A DNA stretch of 64,000 nt. Origin: Nematostella vectensis (lineage: Eukaryota; Cnidaria; Anthozoa; Actiniaria; Edwardsiidae). The position numbers and the translations under genes are program-made. Shown here piece by piece: positions 46,890 through 57,590 of the stretch. The DNA is taken from the NCBI RefSeq assembly GCF_932526225.1, contig NC_064040.1, positions 7,971,181 through 8,035,180 of the forward strand. The letters run 5' to 3'. The notes beneath the pieces are model-generated. The model was not told the DNA's origin and made no database searches. It saw nothing but the letters and a program-made list of their open reading frames with translations. Numbering within the stretch: the stretch's first letter is position 1; every line of letters begins with the position of its first letter.

Positions 46890-47830
46890 TGAGGGCTTTT
46901 CTCCCTACCTCAAAGTCAGTGTCGGACAGCACTCGTTCTTTCTTCGCCCCCTTTAAGTCAGTGTCGGAAGGCACTCGGCCTTTCATCGCCCCCTATAAGT
47001 CATTGTCGGATGGCAATCAGCTCTTCATCGCCCCTTATAAGTCATTGTCGGATGGCACTCTACCTTCCCCCGCCCCCGTTAAGTCTGTATCGGAAGGCAC
47101 TCGGCCTTTCCTCGCCCCCTATAAGTCAGTGTCGGACGGCGCTCGGCCTTTCATCGCTCCCTTGAAGTCATTGTCGGAAGTCACTCGGCCTTTCCTCACC
47201 CCCTAGTCAGTGTCGGACTGCATTCGGCCTTTTCTCGCCCCCTCAAAGTCAGTGTCAGACGGCACTTATAGCTGCCTGTCCCCTCCCCTTTCGAAGTCAG
47301 TGACGAATTGCACTATTTGGCCGACGTCATCTTATTGTCAGAACACCGAAAGCAATTGTTCTTTTCTCGAAAGTCTTTGACTGCTTACATTTCTTTTCTT
47401 TTTTCTGTCTGGGGTACATACTCCCTCCTCGTATTTCCAAGACAGTTACTGAAAGTTCTCTGCTTCTATTTCTCTCCTCGAAGTCAGTGTATGACTGCAC
47501 TTCGTGGCTTCCTGGTAATCCGCGTCGGAGAGTACTCGGCGTATCATCATCACCGGGACAGTGTACACTTCGGAATCCACTAAGTTTATGATTGCATTGT
47601 CAGAGTCTGTATGAGAGTGCATTCGGTCGATCATTGCATTGTCAGAATCAGTTAAAGAGTGCACTCGGTCGATTATCGCCTCTTCATATTCAGTGTCGGA
47701 GAGCCCTCGGCGCATCATCGCTTTGTCAAAGCCTGTGTCGGAGTGCACACGGTCTATCATCGCCTCGTCATAGTCCGTGTCTGAGAGCGCTCGATTTCTC
47801 ATCGCCCCCTCGTGTTCAGTGACGGCAGTG
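46890..47830 (-). repeat. 42-bp tandem array spanning GPCR tail codons and 3' flank
   Basis: On the minus strand the units at 47590-47830 encode 14-residue repeats of the receptor tail (consensus DRVHSDTDYDEAMI). After an interruption holding the stop (47446), related 42-bp units resume from about 47260 to 46890 in the 3' flank, where frames are broken by stops. One array appears to straddle the coding/non-coding boundary. Confidence 0.8.
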
Positions 47831-48849
47831 GAAGGTGTATGTGATTGCTCGTCCACCAATGATGGTATTCTTAGCGTGTTTAGCACCAGCGGACCTCGGG
47901 AAGGCGTCGGAAGACTCGGCGGCTGAACATTAGTCGATGGAAGCTCGGGAAATACTCGGCCTCTCTGACACCACAAGATGATTCTGAGAAAGGTACGGCG
48001 AATCTCGCGGTCACGGAATGTGTACACGAGCGGGTTGAACATACTTTGACTGTACTGAAGCCATTTGATAAATTCCATCAGAAATAGCGCATCGCTACTA
48101 TCGGTAGGAAGGCACGATTTGCTGCAAAACATCGCAAGAACAGTAACAACAAAGAACGGTAACCATGCCGCGTAAAATAGGGCCGTCACCACTGCAAGCG
48201 TGAGCGCAGTCCTTCGCTCTTTACGCACGCTCTGTCCTGAGTCACTTGCAGCGTTGCAGCTGACATGCGGAGCGCGGTGCGTTAATGTCTTCACGATACC
48301 GAAAATGGCTACATTCATGACCGTAACAACGATCATCGGAAACACGAAAAATGCGAAAATGAACGAAAGAGTATACGCCTTGAGATATACTTTGTCGGAT
48401 TGTCTGTATACAAGCGGGTATAATCCCGCCAAAACAGCAGACAGAACCCACACCGATACGATGGAAGATATGTACACCTGCGGGCGAAGCGTCTTGAAGA
48501 AAAAGGGGCGAGAAATAGCCACAAAACGCTCTAAGGAAATGAGGGTCAGCTGGAGCACAGATGCTAACGCAGTGAAGATGTCAAAGGCTAAGTAGAACAC
48601 GCGTAATGAGTAGCTTACTTGCCATTTCATGACCGTGCCGCAGTAGATCCACAATGGAAGAGAGACTGTTCCCACCATCAGGTCGCTCACCGCCAAGCTG
48701 AGAAGGAGAGTAAAGGTGGCCGTCCGCAGTCTTGGGTTAACTTTGTACGCGGCGATCACCAGGCTGTTGCCGGCTACAACGAAGAGCAAGAGGACGGTAG
48801 ATACAACTAAGCGCGAATACCCACTAGGCTCCATCACGGCACCATACAT
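47446..48849 (-). CDS. Class A GPCR with aminergic pocket (single exon, 467 aa)
   Basis: Seven-pass receptor at the plasma membrane. By class A numbering I find GNSLV (1.50), LAVSDL (2.50), Asp3.32 (AFDIF) with ERF in place of DRY, AWLPF (W6.48, P6.50), W7.40, Y7.43 and NPLVY. D3.32 with W7.40 and Y7.43 is the biogenic-amine signature. TM5 lacks catechol-type serines, and both cysteines of the usual TM3-ECL2 disulfide are absent. The N terminus is only about 10 residues. The tail (about 160 aa) contains five or more 14-residue repeats (HSDTDYDEAMIDRV type) rich in acidic and Ser/Thr residues. The start at MYGAVMEPS is the first ATG of an open frame; upstream codons are open to a stop near 48959, so a spliced 5' exon is possible. 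Ligand unknown. Confidence 0.87.
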   Translation of the reverse strand: MYGAVMEPSGYSRLVVSTVLLLFVVAGNSLVIAAYKVNPRLRTATFTLLLSLAVSDLMVGTVSLPLWIYCGTVMKWQVSYSLRVFYLAFDIFTALASVLQLTLISLERFVAISRPFFFKTLRPQVYISSIVSVWVLSAVLAGLYPLVYRQSDKVYLKAYTLSFIFAFFVFPMIVVTVMNVAIFGIVKTLTHRAPHVSCNAASDSGQSVRKERRTALTLAVVTALFYAAWLPFFVVTVLAMFCSKSCLPTDSSDALFLMEFIKWLQYSQSMFNPLVYTFRDREIRRTFLRIILWCQRGRVFPELPSTNVQPPSLPTPSRGPLVLNTLRIPSLVDEQSHTPSTAVTEHEGAMRNRALSDTDYDEAMIDRVHSDTGFDKAMMRRGLSDTEYEEAIIDRVHSLTDSDNAMIDRMHSHTDSDNAIINLVDSEVYTVPVMMIRRVLSDADYQEATKCSHTLTSRREIEAENFQ

Positions 48850-48960
48850 CAACACGGGGTTGCCTAGATCATTCTGTTTCGTATTAGGAACGGTCTTGCT
48901 CGTATCGGGTGACTTTTGATGTTTTTTGATGTTTAGCGGCGTTTCTGAATCTAGACTCTA

Positions 48961-48968
48961 TTTTTATA
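48961..48968 (-). promoter_or_regulatory. TATA-like box upstream of the aminergic-type GPCR
   Basis: TATAAAAA on the minus strand, about 112 bases before the ATG, which would leave a short 5' UTR. It fits a single-exon gene starting nearby but is unproven. Confidence 0.35.
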
Positions 48969-51900
48969 AGAGAAATCTTGACAGCGATGCTGGCGATTAT
49001 TGAATGAGGAAAAGATTTTCGATATTGGTCTATGTCTTTTCAGACGCAACTATGAGTCCTGTCTTTTTTCATGAACTAAAGGAAATTCCCGAAAACCAAA
49101 TTCTATTAGTGAGTACACGCCAATCAGGAAGCAATTTATAAAATTCAGCTGCAATTGGAAGGTTGTCATAAGTGACTGAATGAACCCGAATTACGGTGTT
49201 CAATTTCAGCATGTTAATATATTTGAAGGGAACTGCAGAGAAGTGTTACAGGTAAATAATACATGTACAAAGTAGACACGTGATAGAGCATATTCGCTAC
49301 CGTTACTCTACCGTCAAATTTTCAAGTCTTAACTTTAATAGCTCGCAACCCCCGAAATTGCCCAAGGCATTAAAGGGGACTTCCCTGTTTATTAACCTTT
49401 CGATTAGGCCATGATCGATTATGAACTGCAACCACAAGAATCGTTTTTCTTAATCAAATACACCCGTGTTTACTATTTATTTTCAATACAAATTTAACTT
49501 AATTCACAGCTTTGGGCAATTTCTGGTGTCATTTAACAAGATTTGACTTGTCAATTAGCAAATGCATTCGGCTAATTCAGCTGTTCCGCTAAAAAAAAAC
49601 ACTTAGAATTTTCACCCTTTTTTCAATTAGATAATACCTCTAACGCACCGTTCAGAAAACTGACTACCAATTTACCGAGTGATTGATCTTCAAATGTACT
49701 TATCCTCGGAAATTGGAATTGTCTGGGCCGAGATTGTAATCTGTATAGGAGACGCCGTATTGTTTTTGCTACATGACTTTTCTTGTATTTGGGGTATAGT
49801 GAGGAAAATTCTCGGCTCCTCCTACAAAATGTACACAGAGATGCGAATTGAGATTATCAATAACTTCAAGTTCAACCTTCGTATTTTTTCAATGAAATGA
49901 TAGGATGTTTCTGAATTATTCATCGGCTTTTTTACGCCGTACTGTAACTGTCTAAAGGACCGGCCATATTTAAAAAACCGGCCATATTTGATATCTCCCC
50001 CCCCCCAAAAAAAAAAAAAAGAGCTAGATAAAATCTCTAGAAAAAAATGAACAATCACATCAAAAATTCCTTGGATAAAAGGCACAGCGACGTTAAAAAA
50101 ATAAAAGTATCTATCAAAAGTCTGCTATAATTAAAGATTATCCTGTGACGTCACAACAACATTATGAAATGCACGACTTCCCTTTTGCCTTTCTCTCATC
50201 CTGTATTCACCACTTAATGCTGCTATCCTTATTGTACCACAAAATCCCCGCGCCTTTTTTGGCTAAAATTTTGAATCAAGATTGGGGACATGTGTTTCAA
50301 TTTACATGGCGTCATCTGTGCTTTCTCAGAAAAAAGGTAGCCATGGAAAATGCGTATTTGTTATTTTTAATACGATAACACCAAATCACATAATAAGCCT
50401 AATATTTCATCAACGCAAACGCGCTTGAACCTTGTAGGAATGATGCAAATACAATGAATAAGTAGTAAAACGTGCCAGAGAGAGCAGTAAACAAACGCTT
50501 GTGCTACTTTAGACTAGAGCAAATTCAAGCGGAAACTAACGAAAGAAATACATTTCTCCCAGTCATAAAACTCCATTGTTCTTAAGGCAATGAACCAGTC
50601 AAGAATAAAAAGGTTCGCAATGTGCTAAAAACGTTTGCAGTAGAGTGTGTTATAAAGGACCTTTAGATGGCGCGAAACAACGACGGTGCATGTGCGTAGC
50701 CACTTTTTTTCAGGGAGCGGTTAATTAAAGCTAAACCATATAGTGTGCCTTAAACAGGTAAACAGGAAACTTCCTAGTGAAAGCCTAATTCATGCCCAAC
50801 TCCCACACAACAAATCCTTGTCATTAAGCCTAATGCCAGAGAAACATCCGCAGGGCAATACATGGACGCACAAACACCCAACAATACAAGCAGGTCAACA
50901 GATAATCTCGCAAGGATAGAGATAATTCCCATTAAAATCTAATTTGATTTAAGACAAATGCGTTTTGTTTGACAGAGAGGCCATTTTGGCTGGATGAACA
51001 CAGATATAACAAGTTTACACTAACTTCCTGTGCGACAGCTGACGTTTCTTAGATATTAAGTCTCCAAATATGTACACACACAGTTCTCCTAAGAGCGCAA
51101 AATAGCATGGTGTTTGCCATGTCAGTGTAATATTACCCATTTCCCATGTTTCCTGTCACCATTTTCTATTTTTGTTTAATAAAGAATATAAACAAGTGTG
51201 ATTGGAGAGCTGATTAATGATTGACAGCTGTCATTATAAATAAAGTCTCTTTCTTTAAAAGTTACATCCACTTGGTTTCGGGATTGACAAGAAACCGTTG
51301 TTGTTGAAGCGTGGGTGAAATACGAGAAGAGTCGGCGGGGATGAACTGAGCCCTGCCTACAATTAAACGAATACTAAATAAACCGACAAAAGGCGAGACG
51401 ATCCTCGCCTACCAGCCGTGGTTATAATAAGTAACCATAACTATAGACGGAAATATAGATATACGTATTTTTTTTTGTTGGGGGGAGGGGGGTCGATCCT
51501 CTATAAAACGAAACACAGGATATATATCTTCTCTTCTGTTAGCCGTGCAATGCCCCAGCCCCCCCCCCCCCCCTCCCCCAGGGGTTCTGCCATCCATTGT
51601 TAAATATATCTCAGTCGGCTGACTCTGTCTTTCCTAGCGAGATACAGCCACGTCAGACGGTAAAGGCTTTAATAATATTCAATTTTTTTGTCTTCCTTCT
51701 TTTCATATAACTCAACACTTTCTTCCCTTTCTCCTTTCTTTCCTTAGTTGGGCCATGCAATCTGACTAAATGTACACAAATGTACACTATGGTGTTTCTC
51801 CTAAAGTAAATCTTGTGGCCTTAGACTAAGACATGCAATGCATCACGGACAGGACTAGACGAGCGCAATGCATCACGGATGAACCCTTGACTTGCTAAAT

Positions 51901-53144
51901 TCCCTGCTCCTGATTCCTTGAATGCTTTGCTCTTTTTGTTCTACTTATAAGACTTGAAATTAAAGTTTGAATAAGTGTTGGCTTAATTCGGCGCAAGACC
52001 ACAATGTAAAGAAAAGTCAAGCCCGTGTTAGTTGTTGGTTTTTGTGCGCCAATAATGCAACCACGCGCGACAAGTAGGCTTTGATAGTTTTCCGTTACTA
52101 AAACACCGATAACTCGGAGTTCGCATACCACGGCCGCCATTTTGGATAATGCGTTCCGTAGGGGAAAGGGAGAAAAAAATGCGCGCATTTTTCTTCCACC
52201 TCCCCCTGCGGAGAGCATTATCCAAGATGGCGGCCGGGTTATGCGAACGTGTTTTCGGGGTTTTCGTGCCGGAAAAACTATCAAAGCCTACACGTAGGCT
52301 AGACAAGGAATTAACTTGGAATGCGAGTACCGCACAATTATCAATTAGCCTCCTTAAAATACTTTCTTTAGAAAACTTACTGCAATGACGGATAAAGAAT
52401 TCTGCGAAGTAGAGTGGTTTTCAAAATCCCGTGGAACAAAATGTAATTATTAAAGTGTAATAGTCAAGCAAGAACAAAAGAGAACAAAGACATTACAGTG
52501 TATTAGTACTAACTAAACTAAATAGTATTTCGCGGGTTTTTGAAAATCACTCTACGCATTGGTGTTTTTTTGCTAACAACTCACAACTCTCGTGTTCTCC
52601 CTATTTCCCCTCCACGAAACCACAGAGCACTGGAGCCTAGGAGCAACGTTTGGCCTCAATCTGTAAATGTGTTGGGTAGAGAAGGGGACGGATTGGACAT
52701 CTGAACAATTTTGCTGATTTCTAGATTCATCTGTTCCGCTGCTATACACACGTCCCACTTTATTCACTTATACAATACTGATGAGCTACTTTGTTATGGT
52801 GCCAAAGGAGCGTATAGCGAGGCTTTCATGAGGAGGGGGGGTGCAGTCATAGATAGTCTATCGATTTAAACAGCCCCCCTCCCCTCCTTTCCGGACCTTC
52901 CGGTATAACACTATACAAAACGGCGTAAAATCCGAGATTTTTCAAAACGAAACACCGACTTTTTGGGCTGAGGGAGGATACGCTACCTAACCCTCTCCCG
53001 CCCCCCCCCCCCCCCCCCCCCCAACCACCATCACACCACCCCTCTCCTAGCTTCACGCCTCACCGACTACAAGTCTAGTTTTACTGCGCAAAGAAATACG
53101 GGGGGCACTGCCAGACTGTTCAGGGATGGTATTACAATTCGTTG
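48969..53144. other. Interval between the two GPCR genes, no recognised gene
   Basis: Short frames only, none with a domain I recognise. Contains poly-C and poly-G tracts (51.56, 53.0 kb), a duplicated 15-mer GCAATGCATCACGGA near 51.85 kb and the foldback at 52074. Confidence 0.55.
52074..52291. mobile_element. 218-bp foldback MITE
   Basis: Arms of about 105 bp pair along almost the whole element: GTAGGCTTTGATAGTTTT...CGGCCGCCATTTTGGATAAT against its inverse. No clear target-site duplication. The antisense open frames here are mirror images of each other. Confidence 0.8.
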
Positions 53145-54596
53145 CTATTGTCTACTCATCACGATGGTGTTCGTAGCCGGCTCGTGAGCGTGCTCGTGTC
53201 CTCGGCACCTGTAAATGATCTCCTGGATCCCCTTGCGAAAGTCCGAGTTGACGATGTAATAAATGAGCGGGTCGATAGCGCTGTTGAGGAGAATGCAGAA
53301 GAGGAAGACGTCGTACATGACTTGGAAGTACCGGTAGCGATAAATGTTCGGGCTGTAAATCAGCAGAAGGCGAGCGATAGTTATAGGCAACATAAGACTA
53401 GCAAAAGCCAGAACCAGCGGAGTTAATATCTTCTTGGCTTTGATGCTATGGAGTTGCATAGCATTTTGTGAGCTTCCCACCGTGTGAATTGTGCGGTGGA
53501 AGCGAATGCTTCGGTTAAGCCTTTGTCGTATGCCCCAATACGTAGCGCATATTACAGCTAGTGGGATGAAATAGTAGATCAAAGTTAAGGTGAGTAGGTA
53601 AAGTTGCATGTACATGAACGTATTTTGTTTCGGCCACTTTGTAATGCAAATCTTGCGCACAGGATCATACTCCAACATGACGAAAAGTGGGACACTGGAG
53701 GATAGGAATGAAGCGACCCACAAGCACGCGAGTGAGATGTGCGTGCGCTTATTACGAAACGTGCGCTCGGTATGACCTAGCGGCGCCACTTGCGTCGTTG
53801 CGGTGATATTCACATAGCGCGATAACGCAATGAGTGTCATGGTCCATATTGACGCCGGGTAGAACATCTCCGAAATCCCCACAACATAAGTACATCCGAA
53901 CACTCCAAATGGCCAGGGTATGGGCTCCATTCGGACTACAAGTGCGGGGAAGATCACAAGAAGAATTCCAAGGTCGGCTACTGCCAGACTTAGCAGATAT
54001 AGCCGAATGGAGGAGCGGGTATTCCGAGTGAGGATCACTACACATACCAGCAGGTTACCTAAGGTACCGATGATAGCGGTCAGGCCCTGGATTGTACGCA
54101 TGGCGATTTTGACTTCGATGGGATAGTAATGCATGGGTGGGATCGAGCCGGTTGCATTCGTCGAGTTATCTATGACCTTAAAACAGAAATAACAGTTAAG
54201 TGTGAGTATGAGTGTGAGTGTCAGCAGAGGTACCCCACAGTACCCACAAGGAAAAATGGCCGAGGTATTTATTTTAGTGCCTTTGTAAATAGAAATAAAA
54301 GCGGAGGTAGTCGAGAGTATCCACAAGACAACTTTGCCGAGTTATTCGTTATGCGCGCCTTTGATAAACGGAAATAAAACTGTGAGATAGCAAAGATAGC
54401 TACCAGTACCTACAAGGGAAGAGTTATTCATCATTTAAGTGCCTTGAACAAAACCAATTAAGTGTGAGTAGTCAGTAGAGGTAGACAACAGTAACCACAG
54501 GGGGACATTGCAAAGTTTTTTCATGCGTTGACAAACCTCTGTAAGGCCGTAGCCTGTAGAAGGTAGAACAGTAGAACCCGACATCGAGTCATTCAT
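53145..54596 (-). CDS. Class A GPCR, peptide-receptor-like (2 exons, 363 aa)
   Basis: The main exon 54176-53145 (344 codons) starts after a TTTTAAG acceptor. A 20-codon exon 54596-54537 beginning MNDSMSGSTVLPS joins it in phase with a GTTTGT donor, giving an extracellular N terminus with NDS, NST and NAT glycosylation sequons. Features: GNLLV (1.50), LAVADLG (2.50), Cys3.25 and an ECL2 cysteine (RKICITKW), SRY instead of DRY, W4.50, P5.50, no W6.48 (Met in its place, FASLMLPIT), and DPLIY. The tail is short (HEHAHEPATNTIVMSRQ). It resembles neuropeptide-type rhodopsin receptors expanded in cnidarians; ligand unknown. If the small exon is wrong, translation could begin at an in-frame ATG at 54326 or at MHYYP. 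Confidence 0.85.
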
Positions 54597-54975
54597 GGCT
54601 GAAGGAGTGACCTTAAGAAACAGAAACAAAACAGCGTATGAGTCAGCAATACAGCCTCAAGTGTGTAGTGACCCCGTCATACTTGAGGGTTGTCACAATA
54701 CTAGCATTTTATCCAAGACAAGAGGAATTAAAACTTACTTCCCGTAGCTTAAATCGTTGCCTAGTTACGTAGCATCAACTCACGACATACCAATGCTCGA
54801 GTGCCGCATTCTCTCGTCTTTTTACTAAGCGTTGTGTTTAAACTAGTGTAGGGTGGCAGAAGAGAAGAATTCGGAGTTAACTAAACGCGCGTGAAAATAA
54901 GCGTAAAGGCTATTGACAGGAAAAGAGAAGAAATGGACTTCAATTACATTTTCTTTCAATGCAATTCCTTCTGAG

Positions 54976-55988
54976 TTTAACCCATTGACTCCTGGCTGTT
55001 TTTGAGCTGAATTTACAAAAAAACAGACTGAAAAACAGATACCCCCCACCCCTATTCTGAGTTTTATACAGCCCGTCAAAGTCAAACACAGCTGCACCTA
55101 GTCAGCGGTATCCAAGCTTTCCAACAGTGCTTTGCGGTCCCCACTTTTAATCCCTCGTCGTTGTGCTGAAGCCAGCACAAGTTGATGGTTGCTTGTATTT
55201 TTCATAAAAAATACAGCTATGAGCATATTAGGAGAGTGTCTCAGGACATCATGAAGTCTTTTGGGGCATAATTGAGTGCTTTGCTTATGGATATTTGCAA
55301 GCAAAGGTGGATTCATGATGATTTTTTCTTGTTTGGCTTTGCCTGGATGAGAAAATAATTTTCTAATGAATCACCACAGCTCTCCTAAATGCTGTCTTTT
55401 CTGAAACCAAATTGATTCCAAAATTGTTTACACTGCTATTCTGGGTCTGTATGACCTGGAATTGATTTGTTTGGCTTCGGGGTGAAAAGACTTCTAAAAA
55501 ACCATCTGACTTTGGGGAGAGGAGTGTTGACTGGTCCTCCCCTCGTGAATTTTTCCCTGGATCTCCCAGAATGCTTTGCAATCCGTAAAGGCATCTTTGT
55601 GGTTTTACAAGCCTTCAAGGAGTGGACATTGTGTTTTGAGGGCATAGAAATGAACCTGGAGGATCAGAATAAAGGTATCTATTTGTGTCTTGAGCTGTGT
55701 TTGCTGATCTCTCTCCCTTGTGTTGTATTTTGGGCGTTTTATTGAGAGGGGTGATTCTGCTTTTCTTTCCTTGTTCGATTTGAAATTTGTCAAAGAACCT
55801 GTGCTATTATTTGGCTTAAGAGTAGTTGCCAACACCTTGGTTGGATGTATATCTTCAAGACCATTCATCCCTTAGACTGATGCCTGAGTATCTTCATCTT
55901 GTTGTGTTTAGTTTGCATTTACGAATTTTTTGGGTTGTGGGTACTTCCCAAAGCCGGTACAGGCCGTTTGAGGGGTCAATGTGTTAAA
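54976..55988. mobile_element. 1.0-kb DNA element with 18-bp TIRs
   Basis: TTTAACCCATTGACTCCT at the left is inverted with two mismatches at 55971-55988. GAG flanks both sides (possible 3-bp target site). The interior has only broken minus-strand frames, none recognised. Non-autonomous. Confidence 0.65.
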
Positions 55989-55994
55989 GAGCCC

Positions 55995-56484
55995 TGTTAC
56001 CCACGCCACAGAATGTAGTACCTCGCATAGAATGTAATACTTTGCACAGAATGTAATACCTCGCACAGAATGTTACACACGCCACAGAATGTAGTACCTC
56101 GCACGGAATGTAATACCGCGCACAAAATGTAATACCTCGCGCAGAATGTAATACCGCGAACAAAATGTAGTACCTCGCACGGAATGTAATACCTTGTTTA
56201 GCTTTTGCCATAGAATGTAGTACCTCGCATAGAATGTAATACCCCGTTAGCTTTTGCCACAGAATGTAGTACCTCGCATAGAATATAATACCTCGTTTAG
56301 CTTTTACCACAGAATGTAATACCTCGCACGGAATGTAATACCTCGTTTAGCTTTTGCCACAGAATGTAGTACCTCGCATAGAATGTAATACCTCGTTTAG
56401 CTTTTGCCACAGAATGTAGTACCTCGCACGGAATGTAATACCGCGCACAAAATGTAATACCTCGCACAGAATGTAATACCTCGA
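55995..56484. repeat. About 20-bp tandem repeat with higher-order spacing
   Basis: Units like CACAGAATGTAATACCTCG (also GTAGTACC, CGCGCAC variants) repeat about 22 times, with a TTTAGCTTTTGCC spacer inserted at six or seven positions. It starts directly after the element ending at 55988. Confidence 0.85.
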
Positions 56485-57182
56485 CTTAGCATCAAGGGTT
56501 TGTAACACCATTGTCACATAATCTGCAAAACCGCGAGAGGGGAGGCAACGAGATGGACACAATCGAATTGATGGCGTCACAACACTTGTCGCCTATCATG
56601 TTGCCCCCCCCCCCCCCTTTGAGAACTTAATGGCGTCTTGAGGTGATGTTAGGTAGTATGGCGATGCTTTTATCAACAGATAATATTACTTTATTTGTTG
56701 ATTGATGAAATTGTGTAATGATACAAAAACCTGGATACACACTCACTATTGTGCTAGAATAACAAAACAGATAACAAATGATATCGTTACCCTGCGTTAG
56801 GCTTTGTTCATATAACTTTTTGCATATCGCCAAGGAAACAAAATGACTGAGTCTGTTATGTCTTGCAACCTTACACCGGTTAATATACGGTAAAGATATT
56901 TCGTGTCATTTCTGTATTGCCATCTAAGAGTGTTTCTAAGTGTGTTACTTGATACCCCCAGTTCAAGATATATCAAACTTCGTCAATAAAGTACTTCATA
57001 AGTAAAGAAACTGAAGCCTGTTTTCTATCTAAGGGTACCAGTGCCGGTGGAGCCTCTAGTGGAGCCGCACCCAGAGCGGGAGGTAGCTGGGTAGACCCTA
57101 GTTTTAAAGAGTGTTGACCAACCACTTCTTTGTTATTGTTTACATTAAAATTACAACGGTCAATTTACCTAATCACCATTAA

Positions 57183-57590
57183 TTTTCGCCACGTCAAAAT
57201 TTTGCGATTTAAAGATGGCAATATTTCGCGACACTTTATTTTCGCAATTTGTCTATTTTCGTAAAAAAACAGATCACTTTATTTTCGCGATTTCGGGATA
57301 ATAAAATCAAGCAAAACAAGGGGGATTAAAATGTGCTGTAATCATCAAAACTGAAACAATTTGTAACAAAAAGATGCGTGGGCTAAATTTAGTCCAAGGC
57401 AACCCTTTACCGTAATATATGTACATTAGATGACTAAATAGACAAGGTGTTTCCATAAAGCTATTTAAACGGCCAATACTCCCCCAAAGGCTTCTTGTGT
57501 ACTCACTTAATTTTCGTTCATCCGAATTTTCGCGACACTTAATTTTCGCGTCACTTTAAGTTCGCGAAATTAAAGTGACGCGAAAATAAA
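57183..57590. repeat. TTTTCGCG-type repeat ending in a perfect hairpin
   Basis: Multiple TTTTCGCGACACTTTATTTTCGC-like motifs. The right end is an 18-bp perfect palindrome, ATTTTCGCGTCACTTTAA at 57542-57559 paired with 57570-57587. Same family as AMT intron 5. Confidence 0.65.

Larger units (their letters stand above)
44185..47445. other. Interval between receptor and aminergic-type GPCR genes
   Basis: Apart from the receptor 3' UTR, the MITEs and the start of the 42-bp array, nothing coding is recognised. The 108-aa plus frame at 46880-47206 is the periodic array read in the antisense direction. Confidence 0.55.

Noticed and set aside
46880-47206. 108-aa plus-strand frame with SVSEGTRPFLAPYK repeats
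   Set aside because: Reverse reading of the decayed 42-bp array that continues from the GPCR tail on the other strand; no upstream gene structure.
53142-53426. 94-aa plus-strand frame opposite the second GPCR
   Set aside because: Antisense shadow of the GPCR C-terminal region.
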